A DNA stretch of 64,000 bases from Paraglaciecola sp. MB-3u-78 (GCF_002835935.1 NZ_PJCF01000003.1:62001-126000); one strand, 5' to 3'; counted from the stretch's first letter, positions 45,429 to 60,845 are shown. Numbers and translations: made by a program. Notes: generated by a model from the letters alone, not told the origin.

Positions 45429-45655
45429 TCTTGAATGATTCCAATAAGTGCGCCGAGGCCACAGAGGAAAGAAAGTGAATTTTGAAATCTGTTCCTCTGT
45501 GTAGCGCAGCGCTCTGTGTTTTCAGTGGTGAAAATCCTGACCATTACGAAATAAAAGATTGCTCACCACCGAGGAAAAGGAGGTCACAGAGGAAAAGAAA
45601 AGTGAATTTTGAAGTCTGTTCCTCTGTGTAGCGAAGCGCTCTTTGTCCTCTGTGG
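45429..45655. repeat. Two further palindromic elements (copies 4 and 5) after the toxin-antitoxin cassette
   Basis: GTCTTGAATGATTCC (45429-45443) matches, with one change, the spacer right after the EEP gene (43414 on), then copy 4 starts (CCACAGAGGA, 45459) and ends in a degraded arm (CAGTGG, about 45524). Copy 5 (45584-45655) is intact. Between them CCATTACGAAATAAAAGATTG (45541-45561) is the EEP gene's last codons and stop, so a nearly erased fourth unit is present. Both flank the cassette on its right. Confidence 0.85.
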
Positions 45656-45692
45656 TTTAAAATATTTTTACTTTTTTCGCCTAAGATCAAAA

Positions 45693-45710
45693 AAGGGGCG
45701 CAAGCCCCTT
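45693..45710 (-). terminator. gltD terminator
   Basis: On the minus strand AAGGGGC-TTGC-GCCCCTT is followed by a T run. It lies about 30 bases past the gltD stop. The end of the EEP array (AAAAAAGGAGCGCAAGCC at 44288-44308) is a near-copy of its left half, so the repeats seem to have taken in part of this terminator. Confidence 0.9.
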
Positions 45711-45739
45711 CTTTCTATTTACCTTATGTATCTAAACGC

Positions 45740-51632
<5,893 letters not shown>

Positions 51633-52180
51633 TAATGCAGACTCCTTCAACCTTCGACTGGGCAGGGTGTTGTATGTTGTTATTGCTAATCATACATCTA
51701 AATACGTGTATGAACGTGAGATGGCTTCATGCCCTGATACTTATTTTCCGGTCGTGATTATTATTGAGGATACCAGTCAAGTATCGAATATTTATACTAA
51801 GCAGTTCGTACAAAATACCGAGGATTATTTTATAAATCAATTCTCTTATATGGTGTATTTTATATTTTTCAGGGCGAAGGCCCTAATAAGTATCAAAAGT
51901 TCTTTTAATTCAATGGTGTGCGATTTTTTTGTGGCTTGGTTATAAGCTATATATAAAAGCTTAAAAACAGTGCCAGTTGTTATTAAAACGTTAAAAAAAG
52001 GCGTTTTTTTCATTTTACAGCTTGGTGCGCATTGAATTAATATTTAAATAAAATGAATAAATAGTCTTTGGAAGCTTTAGATTTACAGTTTAATGCTGGG
52101 CTAGTATTTTGATCCTTGTAATATTCTTGCTAGCATGTCGCGAATTGGCAAGAACCACAGATGTTTGAGACCCACTCGTT
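51633..52180. promoter_or_regulatory. Divergent control region between gltB and arcB (548 bases)
   Basis: No convincing gene is present. The stretch is AT-rich, more so toward arcB. A small hairpin AGGGC-GAAG-GCCCT lies at 51871-51884 without a T run. The gltB side has AGGAG (ribosome site) close to the start. Promoters for both genes must be here, but no element is clear enough to name; nitrogen or ArcA control would be expected from knowledge of the genes, not from visible sites. Confidence 0.45.
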
Positions 52181-54538
52181 ATGACGAATAAGACGACAAA
52201 AAAGACCTCAGTTGACCCATGGGCTATCAATATTGCTCAGCTTATCAACCGTTTTGGCGCAGTAAAGACAAGTGTTTTATTCGTTATTTTGACTTTAATA
52301 TTCACCTTCTCTGGCACCTATTTTCTTAGAATGTTTTTCAGTGACCAAGCTCACACTGAAGACTTCTTAATTGCCATTGTACTGACTTTACTCAGTGCGC
52401 CTTGGGTATTATGGGTTTTTAGCGAGCTAGTTAAACAGTTGGTGCGCTCCAGAGAGAGTCTTGCAGAGGCGGTTACTGAGTTAGAGCGATTGCGAAAGGA
52501 AGATGAGTTACTGAATCACACTCTGCAGAATAATATCAAGCAACTCAACCATGAAATTGAGCAGCGAAAAAATGCCCAGTTAGAGCGAGAAAATGTGTTC
52601 ACTGACCTCGAGCGTGAAATCACTGATAGATCTGAAAAAGAACAACAAGCATTACGCCTATCTACTTTACTGCGTTCGATTATCGATGCCTCTCCAGATT
52701 TAATCTATTACCGTAATCAAGAAGGGCAATTTGCCGGCTGCAATCGTGTTGCTGAACAAATGACTGGCAAAACCGAACAAGAGTTGATTGGCTTAACGCC
52801 CCACCAAGTTTACGACGAAGAACTCGCCCGACAAGTGGTTGCTAGTGATCAAGACGTGCTCGAAAATAATGCCAGTATTACCGAAGAACTATGGTTGCGA
52901 TTTGCTGATGGACGCCGCCGCTTTTATGAAATGCGTAAGGTGCCATTCTACAGCTCAGACAATACTCGCCTTGGTATTCTTGCTTTTGGGCGGGATATCA
53001 CTGAGCGTAAACAGGCTGAGAATGTGGTGGCTAAAGCCAGTAAAGACAAAACTGCTTTTATTGCCACAATTAGTCATGAGTTGCGAACGCCCCTTAATGG
53101 CATTGTTGGTCTAAGCAGAATGTTACGTGATACTGATCTGACAAGTGAGCAGTTTGCTTGGGTGAGTACGATTTACGCCAGTGGTATTACTCTTGGTAAT
53201 ATATTTAACGATATTATTGATTTGGACAGGCTAGACAGAGACAGGCTTGAGTTATCACTAAAAACAGTTTCCATAAAAGATTTCACTAAAGAGCTTGCCA
53301 GTATTATAGAGCTGTTAGCTGATGATAAAGACCTTACTTTTGCTGCGCATGTAGAGGAGCCCTTACCCGCTTTGGTTGAAGTGGACGGTACTCGCTTAAG
53401 ACAAATTTTGTGGAATTTATTATTCAACGCAGTCAAATTCACACAAAAAGGAACCGTGTCATTAGAAGTCAAAGCTGAACAGATTGATTCTGAAACATCC
53501 ATGGTCACATTTAAGGTCTGTGATACGGGTGTCGGTATACCTCAGCAAGATTTAGATAAAATTTTTGCTATGTATTATCAAGTTGACTCACCCGAACATC
53601 AAAGTGCTACAGGCACTGGCATTGGTTTGGCTATCTGTCAACAAATGGTGTCTTTGATGAACGGTGAGATCAGTGTCAGTAGCGTGATAGGTGAAGGTAC
53701 TTGCTTTACCGTGGACCTGCCCCTTGGTATAAGCAAAAAGCCTATTCAAGTTGAAACATTAAAGGTCACAGGTTTACAAATATTGTTGGTAGAAGATATT
53801 GAGTTAAATGCGATGGTCGCCAAAGCATTGTTGGAAAAACTTGGACAACATGTTGACGTAGCTATGACAGGTAATGAAGCCATTACTATGGCCCGGGACA
53901 AACAATATGATTTGATTTTATTAGATATTCAATTACCAGATATGAATGGATTTGAGGTCGCAAATGTTTTACATGAAGAATCTTTGGTAGAGCAAACCAG
54001 TATTGTGGCGTTGACCGCAAATGTGATTAAAACACATCAAGAATTTCTCGATAATGGTATGGATGAAGTTATCTCGAAGCCAGTCAAAAAGAGTCGTATT
54101 ATTGAAGTGCTCAATAGTCTGTTCTGCGAGCAACCTAGCGTGCCTCACCAACCAGCTCCAGAGCCTAAAAAAGACTTGATGAACACTGTTCTCGATTTAG
54201 AATTGTTACAAATGTTAGTGGATACTATAGGCCACGACATGGTGTGTACAAGTGTTAAAGTATTTGAGGAAAAAATGCCTGAATACTTGGAAATTTTACA
54301 ACTGAACTTAAGTGCCGATGAAAAAGATGAAGTGTGCTCCCAAGCTCACAAAATAAAAGGAGCCGCAAGCTCAGTAGGCTTAACCAGAGTACAAAAAATT
54401 GCTAACGAAATCCAACAAGGTGATCACCCTGCATGGTGGCAAAATGTGCATGACTGGGTAGAACAATTAGATCAGGCTGCTAATCAAGATATGCAAAAAT
54501 TAATAAATTGGTTGGGTCAGCAAGATATAGATGACTAA
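52181..54538 (+). CDS. arcB: ArcB-like hybrid sensor kinase
   Basis: ArcB senses low oxygen through the quinone pool and controls ArcA. The 785-residue protein has the ArcB layout: two membrane helices (about 30-50 and 60-82), a coiled linker (85-160), a PAS domain (about 163-280), histidine kinase with phospho-His H299 (ISHELRTPLNG), ATP-binding domain (about 405-520, NAVKFT and GTGIGLAIC), a receiver with D582 (LLDIQLPDMNG) and an HPt domain with H723 (QAHKIKGAASSVG). A PAS cysteine is present at 187; a second redox Cys like that in E. coli is not obvious, so quinone sensing may differ. It is next to gltB, as in E. coli. Confidence 0.93.
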   Translation: MTNKTTKKTSVDPWAINIAQLINRFGAVKTSVLFVILTLIFTFSGTYFLRMFFSDQAHTEDFLIAIVLTLLSAPWVLWVFSELVKQLVRSRESLAEAVTELERLRKEDELLNHTLQNNIKQLNHEIEQRKNAQLERENVFTDLEREITDRSEKEQQALRLSTLLRSIIDASPDLIYYRNQEGQFAGCNRVAEQMTGKTEQELIGLTPHQVYDEELARQVVASDQDVLENNASITEELWLRFADGRRRFYEMRKVPFYSSDNTRLGILAFGRDITERKQAENVVAKASKDKTAFIATISHELRTPLNGIVGLSRMLRDTDLTSEQFAWVSTIYASGITLGNIFNDIIDLDRLDRDRLELSLKTVSIKDFTKELASIIELLADDKDLTFAAHVEEPLPALVEVDGTRLRQILWNLLFNAVKFTQKGTVSLEVKAEQIDSETSMVTFKVCDTGVGIPQQDLDKIFAMYYQVDSPEHQSATGTGIGLAICQQMVSLMNGEISVSSVIGEGTCFTVDLPLGISKKPIQVETLKVTGLQILLVEDIELNAMVAKALLEKLGQHVDVAMTGNEAITMARDKQYDLILLDIQLPDMNGFEVANVLHEESLVEQTSIVALTANVIKTHQEFLDNGMDEVISKPVKKSRIIEVLNSLFCEQPSVPHQPAPEPKKDLMNTVLDLELLQMLVDTIGHDMVCTSVKVFEEKMPEYLEILQLNLSADEKDEVCSQAHKIKGAASSVGLTRVQKIANEIQQGDHPAWWQNVHDWVEQLDQAANQDMQKLINWLGQQDIDD

Positions 54539-54681
54539 AGAGGCTTAGTCGGCCTCTTGCTCAATCGATAGTCTATTTATCAAATATTAAGATACGGTAT
54601 TTTTGTTAGCTTGTTTTTAGATGTTATACATTGATTAATCGCCATTTAAGCTAATGGCAGTTCACATAGGTTATATAAGTT

Positions 54682-55731
54682 ATGTCAAAATTTGATCCAG
54701 TTGATCACTCACACCGTCGTCGTAATCCTTTAACTGGAGATTGGGTGTTAGTCTCACCCCATAGAGCAAAACGACCTTGGCAAGGCCAAGTGGAAAACCC
54801 CCAGCTTGCTGATACTGTGCCCCACGACCCAGAGTGTTTCTTATGTTCGGGTAACACCCGTATTAATGGAGAAGTGAACCCTGAGTATGATGGGACCTTT
54901 GTATTTACGAATGATTTCGCAGCATTAATGCAAGACACCCCTGCAGCACAACAATCGAATGATGACTTGTTTACTTTACAAGCGGCCAGAGGCACCAGTC
55001 GCGTTATTTGTTTTTCTCCTGAGCACAACAAAACCTTACCGGAATTATCTTTACCTGCTTTAGAAGGGGTGATTGATACGTGGCAAGAACAAGTCGCGGA
55101 CTTATCCAAAGATTATGTTTGGGTACAAGTATTTGAAAACAAAGGGGCAGCTATGGGCTGCTCTAATCCGCATCCCCATGGACAAGTCTGGGCAAATGAC
55201 TTTATACCTAATGAAGTGGCGAAAGCTGAAGCGAGTCAAAAAGCGTATTTTGAAAAACATGCTAGTTCGCTATTGTTAGATTATGCACAAAGAGAATCGG
55301 CAGATAGCTCTCGAACAGTGGTTGAAACCGAACATTGGATAGCGGTAGTGCCATATTGGGCCGCTTGGCCGTTTGAAACCTTGCTTATGCCTAAGTTTGC
55401 TTGTGCCAGACTCACTGATGTTAATGCCGCGCAAAAAGCCGATTTGGCTATCGCGATCAAAAAGCTCACAAGTCGCTATGATAATTTGTTTCAATGTTCT
55501 TTCCCTTACTCAATGGGCTGGCACGGGGCACCGAATAATCTAGATTCGACTGAACATTGGCAAGTCCATGCTCACTTCTATCCGCCTTTGTTACGCTCAG
55601 CCACTGTGCGTAAATTTATGGTGGGTTATGAAATGATGGCAGAGCCACAACGAGATTTAACACCAGAACAAGCGGCCCAGCGTTTACAGACGCTCAGTGA
55701 TGTTCATTACAACGAATCAACTGGAGCCTAG
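54682..55731 (+). CDS. galT: Galactose-1-phosphate uridylyltransferase
   Basis: GalT swaps UMP between UDP-glucose and galactose-1-phosphate in the Leloir route. The 349-residue enzyme has the zinc site and [23 protein letters not shown] start, C-x-x-C in [10 protein letters not shown] (about 53-56), the nucleophile His in [12 protein letters not shown] (about 165) and GWHGAPN with a second zinc region near residue 280. Normal length for the GalT family. It is six bases upstream of galK, forming a two-gene operon; no galE or galM is adjacent, so these may lie elsewhere. No operator for GalR-type control was recognised. Confidence 0.97.
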   Translation: MSKFDPVDHSHRRRNPLTGDWVLVSPHRAKRPWQGQVENPQLADTVPHDPECFLCSGNTRINGEVNPEYDGTFVFTNDFAALMQDTPAAQQSNDDLFTLQAARGTSRVICFSPEHNKTLPELSLPALEGVIDTWQEQVADLSKDYVWVQVFENKGAAMGCSNPHPHGQVWANDFIPNEVAKAEASQKAYFEKHASSLLLDYAQRESADSSRTVVETEHWIAVVPYWAAWPFETLLMPKFACARLTDVNAAQKADLAIAIKKLTSRYDNLFQCSFPYSMGWHGAPNNLDSTEHWQVHAHFYPPLLRSATVRKFMVGYEMMAEPQRDLTPEQAAQRLQTLSDVHYNESTGA

Positions 55732-55737
55732 TATTTT

Positions 55738-56913
55738 ATGTCTAACGAAACATCTAACATATCTCAAAGTATGTTAACTGAACTTAATTCGGTATTTACT
55801 CAGACATTTGGTGCAGCGCCCGCACGTCATTTTCAGGCACCTGGCAGGGTTAATCTAATAGGTGAACATACAGACTACAACGATGGTTTTGTGCTGCCTT
55901 GCGCTATTGATTATCAAACCTTAGTGGCAGTGACGCCTAGAAATGATATGACGGTTAAAGTCGTGGCCGTAGATTACAGTAACCAACAAGATGAATTTTC
56001 ACTCGATTGTGAAATCGAAGCCCACGCTACCCAATTATGGAGTAATTATGTACGTGGTGTTATCAAACACCTGCAACTTAGAGGTCATGTATTCAAGGGT
56101 GCCAATTTGGCTATTACCGGCAATGTGCCCCAAGGAGCAGGATTAAGTTCTTCAGCCTCTTTGGAAGTCGTAATAGGCGAAACATTTCGTGGTCTATATA
56201 AGTTGTCACTGACAAAAGCAGAAGTGGCGTTAAATGGCCAAGAAGCTGAAAATCAATTTGTAGGTTGTCAGTGTGGGATCATGGATCAGATGGTTAGTGC
56301 CTGTGGCTCTAAATTTAACGCCTTATTATTAGATTGCCGTTCATTAGACGCAGAGCTGATTTCGATGCCAGAAAACTTGGCGGTGATAATCATCAACTCC
56401 AATGTGAAACGTGGTTTAGTGGATAGTGAATACAACACCCGTCGCCTGCAATGTGAAGCCGCCGCCCGTATTTTGGGATTAACCGCATTACGTGATATCA
56501 GCTTGACTGAGTTGCAAAACAACAAGGATAAACTGCCTGAGGTGGTATACCGACGGGCTCACCATGTTGTATCCGACAGTGAACGTACCGTTTTAGCGGC
56601 GCAAGCTCTTAGAACAAATGATGTGGTGCAGTTGTCAAAATTGATGGCTGAGTCCCACATTTCTATGCGTGATGATTTTGAAATCACCGTACCGCCCATC
56701 GATTTTGTCGTAAAGATATTAACTGAATATCTAGGCGATAAAGGTGGCGTGCGTATGACCGGTGGTGGCTTTGGTGGCTGTATGGTTGCTCTAATGCCAC
56801 ATTCCATGGTGGATGGTGCAAAGCAGTTGTTGGTTGAGCGTTACCAAGTCGAGACGGGTTATAAAGAAACTATTTATATTTGTAGTGCCAGTGATGGGGC
56901 AGGTGAATTTTGA
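55738..56913 (+). CDS. galK: Galactokinase
   Basis: GalK phosphorylates galactose with ATP at C1. The 391-residue GHMP kinase shows the galactokinase signature [24 protein letters not shown] (about 31-55), the ATP loop [16 protein letters not shown] (about 128-143), a catalytic-base Asp in [11 protein letters not shown] (about 182-192) and the [13 protein letters not shown] motif (about 340-352). It follows galT at a six-base gap, so both are read together. Nothing unusual. Confidence 0.97.
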   Translation: MSNETSNISQSMLTELNSVFTQTFGAAPARHFQAPGRVNLIGEHTDYNDGFVLPCAIDYQTLVAVTPRNDMTVKVVAVDYSNQQDEFSLDCEIEAHATQLWSNYVRGVIKHLQLRGHVFKGANLAITGNVPQGAGLSSSASLEVVIGETFRGLYKLSLTKAEVALNGQEAENQFVGCQCGIMDQMVSACGSKFNALLLDCRSLDAELISMPENLAVIIINSNVKRGLVDSEYNTRRLQCEAAARILGLTALRDISLTELQNNKDKLPEVVYRRAHHVVSDSERTVLAAQALRTNDVVQLSKLMAESHISMRDDFEITVPPIDFVVKILTEYLGDKGGVRMTGGGFGGCMVALMPHSMVDGAKQLLVERYQVETGYKETIYICSASDGAGEF

Positions 56914-57026
56914 CTGTTTTTTATTGAGCAAGTTGCTTTAAAAAATTAAACAAAACCAATAAGAAGCGGGTGCCTTGTTATGGAAGAATTTGAGAAATGA
57001 CGCCCCTAATATCTGCGATTAAACAG

Positions 57027-57052
57027 AGTACTTTACAAGTATGTAAGGTACT
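57027..57052. repeat. 11-bp imperfect inverted repeat between galK and the exporter gene
   Basis: AGTACTTTACA and TGTAAGGTACT pair with one G-U, separated by 4 bases (AAGTATG region). No T run follows. The rest of the 277-base gap to the minus-strand exporter gene holds no visible gene. Confidence 0.6.
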
Positions 57053-57190
57053 AATTTAGCTTTTCTAAATGATAAAAAGGAGAAGGCAGTACTTAGACCT
57101 TCATTTAGTGGTTTTGAGTCGAATGACTCAGCGACCGAGGGCTCGATTATAAAAAATTCATAATAGTCTCCGCCATCTTTTATGCATATA

Positions 57191-58066
57191 CTATTTTGTC
57201 TGAATAGAGCCTTTTGTCAAAATAACCAACAAAATCCCACCTAGTATCACACTGGCAGATAGAGTGAGATGTAAACTAATGGGCTCAGCTACTAGCAGCA
57301 CACCGCCCAACGCTGCCCAGATTGGAACTGATAATTGACTAACTGCTGCTATGCTAGGTTTTAAATGTGGCAGCACGGCATACCAAACTGCATAACCGAC
57401 TCCTGAGGCCAAGGCACCAGAGGCAATAGTGTAGAGCCAGCCTTGTAAACTTATCTGAAGCCCAGTGGTAAAGTAGATCCAAACTAAAGCGATGATGACT
57501 ATCGGTAGTAGCCGGACAAAGTTGCTTGCAGTATCCAAAAGAGGTTGAGTTGATCTTGCCCCTATCAAACTATACATAGCCCAAGCTATCCCTGCCAAAC
57601 CCATTAGCAGACAACCTATTAAGCTGGGTTTTTCTAGCTCTGGGTAGATGAAGTAGAGAAATCCAAGAAGTGATAAAACAATACCTCCGCACTCTTGCTT
57701 GCTCATTTTAACACCCGCTAACCAACCTTTAAGTAACATAGTAAATTGCACACAAGCGAACAAAATAAGTGCACCCGTTGCGGTGCCTAGCGTCACATAG
57801 GCATAGGAAAACCCTGCAGCATAAATAAATAAATATATGGCACCTGCATGACTACCTAATTTGCCTATTTTCCTGAGGTTTGTTGTGTTTTTTACAGCGA
57901 CAATAAATGCCAAAGTGAGCGCTGCTGATAACAACCGAATGGCAGTGAAATCTGCTGGGTGAACTTGTTCAATGCTAAGAGCTAAACGACACAGTACCGA
58001 ATTAGCAGCAAAAGCAAAGAGTGAAACGAGAGTGAGTAGAATCGCTTGAGGGGTATTCAATGACAT
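57191..58066 (-). CDS. EamA-family (DMT) exporter
   Basis: The 291-residue inner-membrane protein has about ten hydrophobic helices in two EamA repeats (about 8-135 and 145-285); FTAIRLLSAALTLAF and SQLSVPIWAALGGVLLVAEP are characteristic. Such proteins export amino acids, purines or similar metabolites. Its frame starts one base after the mgtE stop, so the two are read as one message. The substrate is unknown, and its link with magnesium uptake may be only positional. Confidence 0.9.
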   Translation of the reverse strand: MSLNTPQAILLTLVSLFAFAANSVLCRLALSIEQVHPADFTAIRLLSAALTLAFIVAVKNTTNLRKIGKLGSHAGAIYLFIYAAGFSYAYVTLGTATGALILFACVQFTMLLKGWLAGVKMSKQECGGIVLSLLGFLYFIYPELEKPSLIGCLLMGLAGIAWAMYSLIGARSTQPLLDTASNFVRLLPIVIIALVWIYFTTGLQISLQGWLYTIASGALASGVGYAVWYAVLPHLKPSIAAVSQLSVPIWAALGGVLLVAEPISLHLTLSASVILGGILLVILTKGSIQTK

Positions 58067-59422
58067 TTATATCAGTAGCCAAGTAGCTGAGCCTAAAAAC
58101 GCAAATATTCCAACTACATCGGTGATCGTGGTTAAAATCACGCTGCCCGCTAAAGCAGGGTCAATTTTTAATTTTTTCATTATGATGGGCAAACTTGCTC
58201 CTGCTAATCCGGCGGCGACCATATTGATCAGCATAGCAAAGGCGATAACTGCGCCTAACATTAAGTCTTGTTTCCAAATGGCAATCACTGATGCAATCAA
58301 AACAGACCATATCACACCATTTAAAAAACCGATGGCTAATTCTTTGCTAATCAGCCATCTGGCGTTAGCTGAATTTACATGACCCAAAGCCATACCACGA
58401 ATAACTAAGGTAAGGGTCTGGTTACCTGCTACCCCTCCCATGCTGGGTACTATGGTGTTGAGTATTGCTAACACCGCAAGTTGGCTTAAGGTAGCTTCAA
58501 ATAAGTCACTCACGGCAGCTGCCATTAAAGCGGTAAGCAAGTTGACACCTAACCAAATTGAACGGCGCTGGGTACTTTTTACGACTGGCGCGAAGGTATC
58601 TTCTTCATCATCTAAACCGGCCATGCTCATCATTGAGTGCTCTGCGTCTTCACGAATAATATCGACTACGTCATCAATAGTGATCCGACCTAATAATTGA
58701 TTGTTTTCATCTACTACTGGGGCTGATAACCAATTATATCGCTCAAACAAACTTGCTACTTCGTTATCCATCATGTTTGCGGGAATGGCTTCAGAGTCCT
58801 TAATTAACGATTCTATGGGTGTATCAGCAGCGGCAGTTATCAGCCGAGTCAACGCTACACCACCCATTAATTTATCGTTGCGGTCCACCACATATAAGGT
58901 GTCTGTGTGCTCCGGTATATCGCCTTTTAAGCGTAAATATCGGAGGATCACATCTACATTAATGCCGGGCCGAAGCGTAATAGCATCGGTGTTCATAATA
59001 AAACCGGCTGTTTCTTCACCGTAAGACAATCCCAGCTCGGCACGCGCCCGATCTTGCTCTTCCATGGCAGCCAATAGTTCTTGAGCGACTTCTTGTGGTA
59101 AGCCACGCAATGTATCAACTAGGTTATCGGTGTCCATCTCTTCTAGGGCATCGGCGACCTTTTCGGGAAGCATATTTCTGATAATGCCATTACGCACATC
59201 ATCAGATAGTTCTTCGAGCACGTCGCTGTAAAGATCTGGAGATATAAGTTGCCAAATATCCAAGCGATTACGGCTGCGGCTCGATTCTAAAAGCAAAGAA
59301 AGATCACCGGGCTGTAACCGGAGCAACATCTCTTTGGCTAGCTCAGTTTGCCCGCTACCTAAGGCTTCATTAATGTCATGAAGTTGGTTGTTACTGCTTT
59401 TGGCTTCGAAGGTATTTGGCAT
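58067..59422 (-). CDS. mgtE: Magnesium transporter MgtE
   Basis: MgtE is a Mg2+ channel gated by intracellular magnesium. The 451-residue protein has the acidic N domain (about 15-130, LPQEVAQELLAAMEEQDRARAEL), two CBS domains (about 140-265; TLYVVDRNDKLMGGVALTRL and LSAPVVDENNQLLGRITIDDVVDIIRED), and a C-terminal membrane domain with five helices (about 290-450; pore signature PSMGGVAGNQTLTLVIRG). All parts are in place. It is read together with the EamA exporter and lies upstream of the nitrogen-PTS cluster in many relatives; here the tail-tube unit separates them. Confidence 0.95.
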   Translation of the reverse strand: MPNTFEAKSSNNQLHDINEALGSGQTELAKEMLLRLQPGDLSLLLESSRSRNRLDIWQLISPDLYSDVLEELSDDVRNGIIRNMLPEKVADALEEMDTDNLVDTLRGLPQEVAQELLAAMEEQDRARAELGLSYGEETAGFIMNTDAITLRPGINVDVILRYLRLKGDIPEHTDTLYVVDRNDKLMGGVALTRLITAAADTPIESLIKDSEAIPANMMDNEVASLFERYNWLSAPVVDENNQLLGRITIDDVVDIIREDAEHSMMSMAGLDDEEDTFAPVVKSTQRRSIWLGVNLLTALMAAAVSDLFEATLSQLAVLAILNTIVPSMGGVAGNQTLTLVIRGMALGHVNSANARWLISKELAIGFLNGVIWSVLIASVIAIWKQDLMLGAVIAFAMLINMVAAGLAGASLPIIMKKLKIDPALAGSVILTTITDVVGIFAFLGSATWLLI

Positions 59423-59612
59423 GGCTTAGATAACTTACTCATTAGGTCAATACGCCCTAAAACGTAATGCTTTGATTTTACGACACTAGTTTAATCTATG
59501 CCCACGAGTTGTTCAGTACATATTTAACTTTAAACGTGTGAAATATGTAGAGCAGGAAAATAAAACAAGCTTGACTATACTTTGCCTAATTATTTATCAA
59601 CTGGACATTATT

Positions 59613-60044
59613 ATGCCAAATAGTAGAGAACATGATCATCTTTTAAGCAACCGTTTTCGGGTAGAAATTGAGGGTGTTACTGCGGGTGATTTCGCAGAGG
59701 TAAGCGGGTTAGAGAGTCGTACTGAAGTCATTGAATACGCCGATGGCGGCGATCCAAATGTGCGTAAACGCCCCGGACGAACAACCTTTTCAAATATTGT
59801 TTTGACCAAGGGTGCATTGACTACTCACGCACTCTGGGAGTGGTACAAATCTGTGATGCAAGGAACGTTAGAAAGAAAAAGTGGTTCAGTAATAGTATTA
59901 GGCGACGATATGAGTGAAAAATATCGCTACAACTTCTTTGAAGCTTGGCCCTGTAGATGGAAGAGTTTGCAACTCGATGCCAAGTCCCAGGCAACACTAG
60001 TTGAAGAAATCGAACTTGCAGTAGAAAGGATTGAGTTAAGTTAG
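59613..60044 (+). CDS. Phage/eCIS tail-tube protein (T4 gp19-like), orphan
   Basis: The ATG at 59613 is preceded by GGA and yields 143 residues; a longer frame adds 25 hydrophobic residues that do not fit. The protein matches the tube family of contractile tails and extracellular injection systems: FRVEIEGVTAGDFAEVSGLESRTEVIEY (about 13-40), KRPGRTTFSNIVLTKG (about 50-66), LWEWYKSVMQG (about 72-82), a gap with GSVIVLGDD (about 90-99) and YNFFEAWPCRWKSLQLDAKS (about 105-124). No sheath, baseplate, spike or ATPase gene lies near, so it cannot build a full tube alone. The next gene starts right after its stop, so the two make one unit. Domesticated remnant or specialised partner are both possible. 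Confidence 0.85.
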   Translation: MPNSREHDHLLSNRFRVEIEGVTAGDFAEVSGLESRTEVIEYADGGDPNVRKRPGRTTFSNIVLTKGALTTHALWEWYKSVMQGTLERKSGSVIVLGDDMSEKYRYNFFEAWPCRWKSLQLDAKSQATLVEEIELAVERIELS

Positions 60045-60563
60045 ATGCTTAAATCTGAGGTAAAGCTCGCGACGCTTATTCGGCGTATTGTTGGCAGAGG
60101 CGCCAGAGTGGTACTGGGTTGCCCACAACTATCATCAGATGAAAAAGGCTTTACAAAGCCACATATTTACCTGCGCTTTAACCAGTTTTGTGATGCAACA
60201 GCCCAAGTTACTGGTAGTGTTTATGCTGGGCGCCGGGTTATCACCGAAGGCAAACTGACAGGGTTTCGCGAAGAGAGGCCGGGTCATATCTCAATCCATA
60301 TCGACCTAATAAGTGATGATTATCTAGAAACCCAAGAGCTTCGACAAAAACTACTCGGTGCAGTGTTAGTTTTCCTTGATACCTTGAAGGTATTACAGCT
60401 CAGTGACCCAAAAGACGGCAATGTAGAATTGTCATTTAGAGATATTGCACCAAGCCTTCGGGATTTTTCCATTAACGCCATCAAGACCTGCCAAGAGCCC
60501 CTGTACTGTGGGGAAATTCATTATGAGTTAAATGGGTTTTTGCATGTTTGTGTGAAGCGTTAG
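60045..60563 (+). CDS. Unrecognised protein co-encoded with the tail-tube-like gene
   Basis: The ATG abuts the tail-tube stop (TAG then ATG), a strong sign of co-translation. The 172-residue protein has no signal peptide or membrane segment. It begins with a basic amphipathic stretch (MLKSEVKLATLIRRIVGRGARVVL), and has an extended middle (GSVYAGRRVITEGKLTGFREERPGHISIHIDLISDDY) and an ending GFLHVCVKR. It contains three cysteines (about residues 26, 49, 146) but no clear catalytic motif. No family is known to me. It could be a tube initiator, chaperone or effector-like partner of the upstream protein, but that is a guess from position. Confidence 0.6.
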   Translation: MLKSEVKLATLIRRIVGRGARVVLGCPQLSSDEKGFTKPHIYLRFNQFCDATAQVTGSVYAGRRVITEGKLTGFREERPGHISIHIDLISDDYLETQELRQKLLGAVLVFLDTLKVLQLSDPKDGNVELSFRDIAPSLRDFSINAIKTCQEPLYCGEIHYELNGFLHVCVKR

Positions 60564-60845
60564 GTTTGGTTGCTTCGAAGGTCGTCATTACTGAGATAGC
60601 AGACAGTCAGGGCTATTTTGACTATTGGCGCTTTGTGCCAAAACGTGGCGTTGGTGAACCACTTACTTAACGATTACAAATAGCAGATAGCGGATGACGT
60701 GGAGTTCAAGAAAAGATGATGCGAAGCATTCTATATTTTTGCCTTTAAATTTTCAGCTCAAAATGGTTTATTCTTTGGGGAAATGACAAGACCATCAGGA
60801 CAATGACGCGAAACGTGTTTTTCGCTTAAACCAAACAAAAAATCG
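60564..60845. other. Spacer after the tail-tube unit with a short coding-like remnant
   Basis: A frame from 60563 reads GLVASKVVITEIADSQGYFD, then YWRFVPKRGVGEPLT, and stops; it has no start codon and looks like the end of an old gene. Further on there is a weak hairpin GCGAAA / TTTCGC (60808-60825) near the ptsO stop on the minus strand. No intact gene was found. Confidence 0.4.

Noticed and set aside
59613-60563. A prophage or complete contractile injection system
   Set aside because: Only the tube-like gene and one unknown gene are present, with no integrase, capsid, sheath, baseplate or lysis genes nearby.
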